This document shows, piece after piece, positions 1 through 5,465 of a DNA stretch of 7,354 nt. This DNA is from JBNJDW01 sp051745265 (lineage in GTDB: Bacteria > Pseudomonadota > Alphaproteobacteria > Micavibrionales > CSBR16-224). The translations under genes and the position numbers were made by a program. Below the pieces are notes generated by a model. It saw only the letters and a list, made by a program, of their open reading frames with translations, had not been told where the DNA came from and searched no databases. The stretch's first letter is position 1, and each line of letters begins with the position of its first letter. The DNA is taken from the NCBI GenBank assembly GCA_051745265.1, contig JBNJDW010000091.1, positions 1-7,354 on the forward strand, written 5' to 3'.

Positions 1-1457
1 AACTTGACCAGATGGGCGTAATTCTTCAATTGCGCCGCCAGCATCGGTTCGCCGTTTTGCTGGCAAAAGGTGACGACCTCTTCAAAGCTTTGCGGATGTG
101 TGATCTGCGGCGGCGTTTCAACCGGAACGGTTTCGGCCATAACCTGATCACTGCCATTGGCCGTTTTCATGACGGTCGCGCCGTTGCCGCCGGACTCTTC
201 AGCACCGGTCGGTGCAGGCGCAGGCGTTGATGTTGCCGAAGCTGTGCCGCCGGCTGATCCAGACGGCGCACCCGCAGGCGCGGCAACGCCCTCTTCCTGA
301 ATTTTCTTGACCAGATCGCCCGGGGTTGGCATATCCGCCGCATAAAGCAGGCGGACCACAACCATCTCCAGCGCATGCAGCGGATTGGCCGCATACTGGG
401 TTTCGGTCCGGCCCTTGGACAGGATTTGCCAGGCGCGGGTCAGCACCGGCATGGACAGTTGAGCTGCCAGCTCACCGCCCTGTTTGCGTTCGATTTCCGG
501 CAGGGCCATATTTTCGGCGTGATTGGGAATGACTTTGCATTTGGTCAGGAAATGGGTCAGATCCAGCAGGTCTTCGACAATCTGCACCGGATCGGCGCCG
601 GTGGCATACAGTTTTTCCAGATGCTCAAAGCTTTGTTCTCTTTCACCGCCCATAATCGCATTATACAAGGCAAACAGGGCTGAGCGATCAACAAGACCCA
701 GCATATCAGTCACAGTCTGGGCAAGAATCTTTTCACCGCTGAGCGCCATGGCCTGATCCAGCAGGCTTAAACCGTCACGGACAGAGCCATCGGCGGCGCG
801 GGCAATCTGACTGATCGCTTCCTCTTCAGCCTCGAGGCCCTCACGGGTAATCAGCTCGCTGAAATAGGAAATCAAAACATCAAGGCTGACACGGCGCAGG
901 TCAAAACGTTGACAGCGCGACAGCACGGTAATCGGCACTTTGCGGATTTCTGTGGTGGCAAAAACAAATTTGACATATTCGGGCGGTTCTTCCAATGTCT
1001 TCAACAGCGCGTTAAAGGCCGCGGTTGAGAGCATATGCACTTCATCAATAATATAGACTTTATAACGCGCAGCGCTGGGCGCATATTGCACGGAATCGAT
1101 CAGATCGCGCATATTCTCGACCCCGGTCCGTGATGCCGCATCCATTTCCAGCACATCAACATGGCGGTCAGCGGCGATGGCGACGCAGGGTTCACATTCG
1201 CCGCATGGCGTGACGGTCGGACCGCCTTTGCCATCCGGGCCAATACAGTTCAGAGCGCGGGCAATAATCCGGGCGGTGGTCGTTTTACCGACACCGCGCA
1301 CGCCGGTCAACATAAAGGCATGAGCAACACGGCCTGATTCAATCGCATTGGTTAAGGTGCGAACCAGCGCATCCTGACCTTTGAGCTGTGAGAAATTCTG
1401 CGGGCGGTATTTACGGGCAAGTACCAGATATTCATCTTTTTTCGCCGTTTCGGTCAT
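1..1457 (-). CDS. dnaX: DNA polymerase III gamma/tau subunit, 3' end outside window
   Basis: Clamp-loader ATPase subunit that loads the beta clamp and organises the replicative polymerase. The frame is open from the ATG at 1457 to base 1 without a stop, giving 485 codons and missing the C terminus. N-terminal LARKYRPQNFSQLKGQ is the classic DnaX opening. Walker A GVRGVGKT is at residues 52-59, the zinc cysteines are C71, C85, C88 and C91, Walker B/DEVH is at 138-141, and the arginine-finger SRC is at 180-182. After about residue 390 comes an Ala/Pro/Gly/Thr-rich linker, then SFEEVV and QQNGEPMLAAQLK, which resemble the start of the gamma/tau C-terminal domain common in alphaproteobacteria. 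An AAGGG ribosome site lies 8 nt before the ATG. No convincing promoter is seen in the 63-nt gap to ffs, so read-through from the ffs promoter is likely. The spacing C71-C85 is longer than in E. coli DnaX. Whether a short gamma form exists cannot be judged here. Confidence 0.97.
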   Translation of the reverse strand, partial: MTETAKKDEYLVLARKYRPQNFSQLKGQDALVRTLTNAIESGRVAHAFMLTGVRGVGKTTTARIIARALNCIGPDGKGGPTVTPCGECEPCVAIAADRHVDVLEMDAASRTGVENMRDLIDSVQYAPSAARYKVYIIDEVHMLSTAAFNALLKTLEEPPEYVKFVFATTEIRKVPITVLSRCQRFDLRRVSLDVLISYFSELITREGLEAEEEAISQIARAADGSVRDGLSLLDQAMALSGEKILAQTVTDMLGLVDRSALFALYNAIMGGEREQSFEHLEKLYATGADPVQIVEDLLDLTHFLTKCKVIPNHAENMALPEIERKQGGELAAQLSMPVLTRAWQILSKGRTETQYAANPLHALEMVVVRLLYAADMPTPGDLVKKIQEEGVAAPAGAPSGSAGGTASATSTPAPAPTGAEESGGNGATVMKTANGSDQVMAETVPVETPPQITHPQSFEEVVTFCQQNGEPMLAAQLKNYAHLVK

Positions 1458-1465
1458 ATACCCTG

Positions 1466-1470
1466 CCCTT
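1466..1470 (-). promoter_or_regulatory. dnaX ribosome binding site
   Basis: AAGGG on the minus strand, 8 nt upstream of the dnaX ATG at 1457. A second AGGG at 1464-1461 is only 3 nt from the start and is probably too close. This supports the chosen start, which directly precedes the conserved N-terminal LARKYRP block. Confidence 0.6.
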
Positions 1471-1480
1471 TATAATAAAG

Positions 1481-1513
1481 AAAAACCATGGGGTTGGCCC
1501 AAGGGCGGCCACC
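1481..1513 (-). terminator. Weak hairpin plus T-run between ffs and dnaX
   Basis: On the minus strand GGTGGCC (1513-1507) pairs with GGCCAACC (1499-1492) with one bulged A and a 7-nt loop. It is followed after six bases by TTTTT (1485-1481). The gap between stem and T-run makes it a poor intrinsic terminator. It may be a leaky terminator or a 3' processing structure that lets some ffs transcripts continue into dnaX. Inference only. Confidence 0.3.
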
Positions 1514-1520
1514 TTAAATA

Positions 1521-1619
1521 AAAGTGGAAGACTGACATGACCCGAGACAAACTCGCTGCGGCTGCTTCCTTTCGGACCTGACCGGGTTCGCAAGACGCTC
1601 GCCCATGCAGCCTTCCATC
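1521..1619 (-). ncRNA. ffs: Signal recognition particle RNA, small bacterial (4.5S) type
   Basis: RNA core of the signal recognition particle. It binds Ffh and FtsY and delivers ribosomes making membrane proteins to the inner membrane. The minus strand contains the diagnostic apical motif CAGGTCCGAAAGGAAGCAG (around 1580-1562), the Ffh-binding stem with its asymmetric loop and a GNRA cap, here GAAA rather than the GGAA of E. coli. The flanks fold into one long hairpin: TGGAAGGCTG (1617-1608) pairs with CAGTCTTCCA (1534-1525) through one G-U, and inner CATG/CATG and CGAG/CTCG helices continue toward the tip. The closing helix is followed by TTTTATTT (1523-1516), which may end transcription or be trimmed. 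It lies upstream of dnaX on the same strand. The exact ends are estimated to within several bases. Short ORFs that cross this region are spurious. Confidence 0.93.
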
Positions 1620-1623
1620 GACC

Positions 1624-1652
1624 AATATGGTGAGATTCGCCGCGAAGATCAA
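1624..1652 (-). promoter_or_regulatory. Probable sigma70 promoter of ffs
   Basis: Minus strand -35 TTGATC (1652-1647), 17-bp spacer, -10 CATATT (1629-1624), which puts transcription start near 1618, exactly at the 5' side of the SRP hairpin. Each hexamer matches consensus at 4 of 6 positions. The good spacing and placement make it credible. It lies immediately after the stop codon of the upstream nucleotidyltransferase gene. Confidence 0.6.
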
Positions 1653-1658
1653 GTATTA

Positions 1659-2399
1659 TCACCGTTTCTTAAAATGGCGCCACTCCGCTGATGCCTTTTG
1701 CCGGTCCCCGGCCCAGTGAAATCCGCCAAATGGCGCAAGCGTGGTTTCAGTAAATTGTAAAAGCGGATCAAATTTATCCTGAAAAGCCTGATCAAATACC
1801 CGTTCATATTCTGCTGCAAAGGCAGAATCAGTCTCCTGCAGTCTTTTGATCAGGGATTTACCATTTCCTGACCAGCGATTTTGCGCCCGCAGATAGAAAT
1901 CGCCCAGCGCCGGATACAGAGCGCTGAGAATACCCAGCACCTCGCCCCGGCTGCGTGGATCACGCAGATCATCGCAAAGATCGGTAATCACATACCGGGC
2001 GCGCTTATGTTCTGAATCGCTAAGCGGTGCCGGTCCCTGCGCTGTAACCTTACGGGCAATGCTTTTCCTGCGTTCCGCCAATTCAGTATTCGCGCCGATG
2101 ATAACACCCTCACAGACCATTGACGGCATGGCATTCACTCCACGTCGGCGATCCATATCAAAAAAATAATCCTGTGCCTGTTCGTTATGAATGAATACTT
2201 CAATCGGGATATCTTTATAGCTATATGATTCCCGCCGTGGATCATCAAAATTATCGCCATAGAGAACAACCAGATCTATATCGGAATGTTGACCACCCTC
2301 ACCCCGCATGACCGATCCCGCAACAAAACCGCAGGCCGCATCAGCAAAATGCAGGTCATAAAATTCCTGCGCAGATGATAAATAATGACCCCGATCCAT
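1659..2399 (-). CDS. KNTase-fold nucleotidyltransferase domain protein, substrate unknown
   Basis: Predicted cytosolic nucleotidyltransferase of the DNA polymerase beta superfamily, 246 aa. The signature GSVMRGEGGQHSDIDL is at residues 28-43 (G28-S29, then D40-x-D42), and a third acidic residue lies in IPIEVF (E67). Together these give the three-carboxylate metal site. The C-terminal half is helical, with RYVITDLCDDL and GNGKSLIKRL blocks found in a widespread uncharacterised family of about 250-aa nucleotidyltransferases. Such proteins resemble aminoglycoside and lincosamide adenylyltransferases, but that does not establish a resistance role. I chose the ATG at 2399 because AAGG sits 5 nt upstream; an in-frame TTG at 2426 would add nine residues without a better ribosome site. 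It is transcribed divergently from yaaA and ends right at the ffs promoter. Confidence 0.85.
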   Translation of the reverse strand: MDRGHYLSSAQEFYDLHFADAACGFVAGSVMRGEGGQHSDIDLVVLYGDNFDDPRRESYSYKDIPIEVFIHNEQAQDYFFDMDRRRGVNAMPSMVCEGVIIGANTELAERRKSIARKVTAQGPAPLSDSEHKRARYVITDLCDDLRDPRSRGEVLGILSALYPALGDFYLRAQNRWSGNGKSLIKRLQETDSAFAAEYERVFDQAFQDKFDPLLQFTETTLAPFGGFHWAGDRQKASAEWRHFKKR

Positions 2400-2461
2400 T
2401 TTAGCCTTTCCATTCCTCAATTCCAATTATGCCCAAGGAGAACAACGGAACAAGTTTTTAC

Positions 2462-2490
2462 TTGTCTTTTGGCGCTTAAATATCAAATAT
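2462..2490 (+). promoter_or_regulatory. Possible yaaA promoter
   Basis: TTGTCT (2462-2467), 17-bp spacer, AAATAT (2485-2490), in the 121-bp divergent region between the nucleotidyltransferase and yaaA. The -35 is fair and the -10 weak. No clear OxyR site was recognised by eye. Low-confidence call. Confidence 0.3.
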
Positions 2491-2520
2491 ATCCTGAAAT
2501 CATAACAATAAGGATCAGAT

Positions 2521-3288
2521 ATGCTTGCTCTTATTTCGCCTGCCAAGAAACTGGATATGGAACAGCCCGCGCCGGTGGAGGATTTCTCCCAACCGCAATT
2601 CATTACCGAAACGCTGGAACTGGTCGCCAGTTTGCGCAAACTGTCACGCGCTGAACTGGGCGGGCTGATGAAGCTGAGCGATAAGCTGACCGAGCTGAAC
2701 TATGAACGTTACCGCCGCTTTGCCCCGGAATTTGACCTGACCACCGCGAAACAGGCGGTTTATGCCTTTCAGGGCGATACCTATGTCGGGCTGCAGGCAC
2801 ATGATTTTGATAAAGATGACCTGGTCTATGCGCAGGAGCATATGGCGATTTTATCCGGGCTTTACGGTTTGCTCCGCCCGCTTGATCTGATGCAGGCTTA
2901 CCGGTTGGAAATGGGCACAAAACTGAAAACCGATAAAGGGGCGACTCTCTATGATTTCTGGGCTGATAAACTGACCAATGCCGTCAACACGGCGACGGAA
3001 GGTCATAAAGACCGGACAGTTATTAACCTGGCCTCCAACGAATACATCAGCGCCGTACAGCCCGATGATTTTGCCGCCGGTATGATCACCCCGCAGTTCA
3101 AAGAGCTGAAAGACGGAAAGCCCAAAATGATCGGGTTGTTTGCCAAACGCGCCCGCGGGATGATGGCCCGCTATATGACCCAAAACCGCATCGAAACACC
3201 GGAGGGGCTGAAGGATTTTGACCTTGACGGGTATACGTTTCAGCCCAAAGGCTCTAGCGACGATACCTATCTGTTCCTGCGCGGCTAA
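2521..3288 (+). CDS. yaaA: Peroxide stress protein YaaA (DUF328/UPF0246)
   Basis: YaaA lowers intracellular unincorporated iron and limits Fenton damage to DNA and proteins during hydrogen peroxide stress in E. coli. The family fold includes a helix-hairpin-helix-like element and binds DNA. The 255-aa length matches the family (about 258 in E. coli). Family blocks visible in order: LISPAKKLD (4-12), LNYERYRRF (59-67), AFQGDTYVGL (82-91), LSGLYGLLRPLDLMQAYRLEMG (111-132), LYDFW (143-147), NLASNEY (169-175) and GLFAKRARGMMARY (205-218). AAGGA six bases before the ATG supports the start. It is monocistronic in appearance, with a divergent neighbour upstream and a 150-bp gap with its own promoter downstream. 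No clear terminator was seen after the stop; AACCA/TGGTT (3288-3310) is too short a stem to call. Confidence 0.95.
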   Translation: MLALISPAKKLDMEQPAPVEDFSQPQFITETLELVASLRKLSRAELGGLMKLSDKLTELNYERYRRFAPEFDLTTAKQAVYAFQGDTYVGLQAHDFDKDDLVYAQEHMAILSGLYGLLRPLDLMQAYRLEMGTKLKTDKGATLYDFWADKLTNAVNTATEGHKDRTVINLASNEYISAVQPDDFAAGMITPQFKELKDGKPKMIGLFAKRARGMMARYMTQNRIETPEGLKDFDLDGYTFQPKGSSDDTYLFLRG

Positions 3289-3311
3289 CCACTGTCACGG
3301 CCATTGGTTTG

Positions 3312-3352
3312 ATAATATTATTTCACTTATTGATCATAAACTTTAATATTAT
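3312..3352 (+). repeat. 9-bp perfect inverted repeat in AT-rich leader
   Basis: ATAATATTA (3312-3320) and TAATATTAT (3344-3352) are exact reverse complements separated by 23 bases, with a TGATCA palindrome near the centre. The repeat lies just upstream of the strong promoter of the 130-aa gene. It could be an operator or an upstream AT-rich activating element. There is no T-run, so it is not an obvious terminator for yaaA. Confidence 0.5.
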
Positions 3353-3364
3353 GTTAAAAATATA

Positions 3365-3394
3365 TTGACATAATACTGCGATCTGCGCTATAAA
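3365..3394 (+). promoter_or_regulatory. Strong sigma70-like promoter
   Basis: Consensus -35 TTGACA (3365-3370), 18-bp spacer and -10 TATAAA (3389-3394). The predicted start near 3401 gives a leader of roughly 38 nt to the ATG at 3439. The AT-rich run just upstream could act as an UP element. This is the best promoter in the window by eye. Confidence 0.75.
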
Positions 3395-3438
3395 GGATTT
3401 AACGATAGCAAAAAGAACGCAAACAGAAAGGCAGCGAC

Positions 3439-3831
3439 ATGACACAAGCAGCACAAGCGCAAAACGAAGCTCAAACCCAGGCTCAAACCGCGTACGACGC
3501 AACCAGACAAAAACGCGCCGCCGAGGATTCCGTGCTGTCAAAACCGACTTATAACGGCGTCCGTCAGGCTTTGCTGCGCTCTGTCTTTTCAGGTGATTCC
3601 TTTCAGGAAAACTTCCGTCAGCAATTCATGAGGGCTGTTTTTAAACAGGAAAAGAAAATCCGCCTGCCTTTTGATGATATTACATTCACTGAACAGGATA
3701 TGGCCTTTAATGAAATGGTCAAAAACATTAAGGAAACCTATCCGATCATTAACAAGGTCAATATCGAAGCCCCGCTGGCCAGCGGTATCAACAGTAACAA
3801 AACAACTGTGGTATTTAATCTGAAACCATAA
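3439..3831 (+). CDS. Hypothetical 130-aa protein, unrecognised
   Basis: I do not recognise this protein. The first 30 residues are low-complexity, rich in Ala, Gln and charged residues (AQAQNEAQTQAQ), and probably form a helix or are disordered. Residues 38-70 look like an amphipathic helical segment rich in Arg, Phe and Gln (VRQALLRSVF, NFRQQFMRAVF). Residues 71-130 are more mixed, with NKVNIEAP and TTVVFNLKP suggesting strands at the end. There is no signal peptide, transmembrane segment or cysteine, so it is probably cytosolic. AAAGG seven bases before the ATG supports the start. A near-consensus promoter upstream and a GC-rich hairpin downstream make it a self-contained, probably well-expressed single gene. 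It is real by expression signals and composition; its function is unknown. Confidence 0.8.
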   Translation: MTQAAQAQNEAQTQAQTAYDATRQKRAAEDSVLSKPTYNGVRQALLRSVFSGDSFQENFRQQFMRAVFKQEKKIRLPFDDITFTEQDMAFNEMVKNIKETYPIINKVNIEAPLASGINSNKTTVVFNLKP

Positions 3832-3850
3832 AACAGCCGGTCAAGACAAC

Positions 3851-3882
3851 AACGGCGGCGGTCTTTAGGGGCGCCGCCGTTT
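3851..3882 (+). terminator. GC-rich hairpin after the 130-aa gene
   Basis: AACGGCGGCG (3851-3860) pairs perfectly with CGCCGCCGTT (3872-3881) around an 11-nt loop, starting 19 bases after the stop codon. The following T-run is short (TTT then CCC), so termination may be incomplete or the hairpin may protect the 3' end. Its right arm can instead pair with GCGGCG at 3891-3896, which is followed by TTTT (3897-3900). Confidence 0.65.
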
Positions 3883-3921
3883 CCCATGGCGCGGCGTTTT
3901 CTATTGCACTGGCTGATTAAA

Positions 3922-3927
3922 TATAAT
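3922..3927 (+). promoter_or_regulatory. Possible -10 element for tRNA-Thr
   Basis: TATAAT is present 35 bp before the mature tRNA 5' end, which would give a leader of about 28 nt to be removed by RNase P. No good -35 hexamer is found at the right spacing, so this is tentative. Confidence 0.35.
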
Positions 3928-3961
3928 AAAAACGGATAATTGGTTTTATATGAACCGCAGT

Positions 3962-4036
3962 GCCGGAGTAGCTCAGGGGTAGAGCAACGCATTCGTAATG
4001 CGTGGGTCGGGTGTTCAAATCACCTCTCCGGCACCA
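3962..4036 (+). tRNA. tRNA-Thr (anticodon CGU), CCA encoded
   Basis: Complete cloverleaf: acceptor GCCGGAG/CTCCGGC, D stem GCTC/GAGC, anticodon stem ACGCA/TGCGT with loop TTCGTAA (anticodon CGT, reading ACG codons), 5-nt variable region GGGTC, T stem GGGTG/CACCT closed by one G-U with loop TTCAAAT, discriminator A and encoded CCA (4034-4036). A T-rich run (4037-4043) follows directly and may serve in termination. The 3' half of this gene is duplicated at 5383-5422, which suggests it has served as an integration site. Confidence 0.96.
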
Positions 4037-4141
4037 TTTTTTATTACATTTTACGCTGCTTGTCAGGCGATTTTCCCGCAAAATAGATTTGTTTTGTTCA
4101 GGCGAAGAAAGTGATAACCTTAAAGTGTTCTTTCCCTCCCC

Positions 4142-4170
4142 TTGAAAAAGACAGAATCACATTAAATTTA
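4142..4170 (+). promoter_or_regulatory. Possible promoter of the histidine kinase
   Basis: TTGAAA (4142-4147), 17-bp spacer, AATTTA (4165-4170). The -10 is weak, but it falls inside the dyad at 4155-4179, so a bound regulator there would block it. Tentative. Confidence 0.3.
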
Positions 4171-4179
4171 ACAGTGATT
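4155..4179 (+). repeat. Dyad symmetry, possible operator
   Basis: AATCAC (4155-4160) and GTGATT (4174-4179) are exact inverted copies flanking the 10-bp palindrome TTAAATTTAA (4162-4171), and the two centres coincide to within one base. The element lies 36 bp before the kinase start and overlaps its possible promoter. The shape fits a dimeric regulator site; no regulator family is assigned. Confidence 0.4.
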
Positions 4180-4214
4180 TTAGGGGACATTTTAAATTAA
4201 GGTCTTAAGCATAC

Positions 4215-5333
4215 ATGCATTTATCAGAGTTCATTACAAAGAATGTGGATACAATAATTGATGATTTTGAAGTATTCGTCTCCTCCCTGCCCGAAGGCGG
4301 CAAGCTGGCCCCGACCTTGCGCAAAAACCGTATGAGAGACGTCATACTGAACATGGCCTCCGATATTTCGACCGCTCAGGATGCCAAGGAGCAGGAGGAC
4401 AAGTCAAAGGGCCTGAAAGCCCCGCGCTCCGACGATACAATCGCCAATATTCACGGTATGACCCGGGTGGAAGACGGTTTGTCCATTCTGGACATTAATG
4501 CGGAATACCGGGCTTTGCGGGCAAATATACTCAAGCTCTGGCTTAAACAGCTGGACAATCCGACCGCGCAAGATTTCACCGACATGATCCGTTTTAATGA
4601 GGCGGTGGATGAAGCCCTTCAGGAATCTATTTTAAGATATCATTCGACAGTCGAGGAAGGCCGCAGCATCTTTCTGGGCATTCTCGGCCATGATCTTCGC
4701 AATCCGTTGGGCGCCATTCAGGGCATTGCCGACATCATAGAAAAGTCAGAGACCTCAGACGAAACCAGAAAATTTGCACATGAGATCAAAAGAAGTTCGG
4801 CCTTTGCGCTTGATATCACCAATAACCTGCTTGAACTGGCGCGGCTGAAAATTGGCACGAACCAGGGCATTCAGATCGAAAAGGTAAATCTGACCACGAC
4901 GATCGAGGATGCCATTGCCGAGACCAAACATGTTTATCCCAAGGCTGATATCAAACTCTCCGGCGATACAGAAATCCACGGACAATGGGATGGCGTAAGA
5001 CTACAGCAAATGTTCACCAATCTTCTGCGCAACGCGTCAGAACATGGGGACACCGCAAAACCGATTACGATTACCCTGCACAAAGAGCAGGACAGCATCT
5101 GTATTGATATCCATAATTACGGCCCGGTCATCCCGGCGGACAAGATCGGCGCCATTTTCCGCAAACATTCCCCGTCGGGCAGCAGTAAACCCTCCCGCCA
5201 TCTGGGTCTGGGATTATACATCACCTGCGAAATCATCAGAGCTCATAACGGCACAATTGATGTCTCCTCAACAGAAACAGAAGGCACGACATTTAAAGTG
5301 AGGCTGCCTGTTCTTCGGGACGCTGAAGGATGA
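4215..5333 (+). CDS. Soluble sensor histidine kinase with RsbRD_N input domain
   Basis: Cytosolic two-component kinase of 372 aa with no transmembrane segment. Residues 1 to about 140 match the style of the RsbRD N-terminal domain seen in stress-signalling RsbR-like proteins and kinases (LSEFITKNVDTIIDDFE, then AKEQEDKSKG and RVEDGLSILDINAEYRALRANILKLW). The HisKA H-box GHDLRNPL is at 158-165 with phosphoacceptor H159. The HATPase domain follows, with the N-box (N269 to H277, NLLRNASEHG), a G1-like HNYGPVIP (300-307) in place of the canonical DxGxG, as is common in this kinase subset, and G2 HLGLGLYI (329-336). No receiver domain and no response regulator gene are in the window, so it is an orphan here. 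The start is set by the conserved N terminus; the ribosome site is weak (AAGG is 12 nt away). Signal and partner are unknown. It lies between tRNA-Thr and a copy of the tRNA 3' half. Confidence 0.92.
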   Translation: MHLSEFITKNVDTIIDDFEVFVSSLPEGGKLAPTLRKNRMRDVILNMASDISTAQDAKEQEDKSKGLKAPRSDDTIANIHGMTRVEDGLSILDINAEYRALRANILKLWLKQLDNPTAQDFTDMIRFNEAVDEALQESILRYHSTVEEGRSIFLGILGHDLRNPLGAIQGIADIIEKSETSDETRKFAHEIKRSSAFALDITNNLLELARLKIGTNQGIQIEKVNLTTTIEDAIAETKHVYPKADIKLSGDTEIHGQWDGVRLQQMFTNLLRNASEHGDTAKPITITLHKEQDSICIDIHNYGPVIPADKIGAIFRKHSPSGSSKPSRHLGLGLYITCEIIRAHNGTIDVSSTETEGTTFKVRLPVLRDAEG

Positions 5334-5382
5334 TGGGGAAGCTGTTTTTTCTGCATAATATTGATGACTACGGATTTAATCT

Positions 5383-5422
5383 GTAATGCTGGGCCGGGTG
5401 TTCAAATCACATCTCCGGCGCC
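5383..5422 (+). repeat. Degenerate copy of the tRNA-Thr 3' half (possible att remnant)
   Basis: Aligns with 3995-4035 of the intact tRNA-Thr in the same orientation. From the anticodon loop (GTAATGC) through the T arm (CGGGTGTTCAAATCAC, identical) to the acceptor end (TCTCCGGC), all but three substitutions and one deleted base are shared. The sequence before 5383 cannot supply a D arm or matching 5' acceptor, so it is not a full tRNA gene. Tyrosine recombinases commonly use this part of tRNA genes as attachment sites, and a 3' fragment like this is what integration leaves at the far end. A simple tRNA pseudogene fragment is the alternative. Confidence 0.8.
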
Positions 5423-5432
5423 GTTTATTTTC

Positions 5433-5447
5433 TATGTAGGATACATA
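5433..5447. repeat. Short inverted repeat at GC shift
   Basis: TATGTA (5433-5438) and TACATA (5442-5447) are reverse complements around GGA. The repeat sits between the tRNA fragment and the AT-rich gene, at the point where base composition changes. There is no T-run on either side, so it is not a convincing terminator. It may be chance in AT-rich DNA. Confidence 0.3.
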
Positions 5448-5465
5448 TCGCCATAGGCCATAAAA

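Noticed and set aside
12..756. Several short plus-strand and minus-strand open frames in the first 760 bases
   Set aside because: They lie antisense to or out of frame with dnaX, whose frame is open across the whole segment and encodes recognised motifs.
1432..1662. Minus-strand frames of 60-76 codons across ffs
   Set aside because: The region folds as SRP RNA with the diagnostic tip motif; the peptides have no recognisable features and no fitting ribosome site.
2400..2426. TTG at 2426 as start of the nucleotidyltransferase
   Set aside because: The ATG at 2399 has AAGG five bases upstream, and the extra nine residues show no family match.
3738..3992. Minus-strand 84-codon frame opposite the 130-aa gene
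   Set aside because: It runs antisense through the gene end and the GC-rich hairpin and lacks a ribosome site; the plus-strand gene has full expression signals.
5333..5350. T-run TTTTTT after the kinase as an intrinsic terminator
   Set aside because: The preceding sequence offers only a 4-bp stem (CTTC/GAAG), too weak to call.
5350..5422. A second complete tRNA gene at the repeat
   Set aside because: There is no matching 5' acceptor strand or D arm upstream of 5383; only the 3' half is present.
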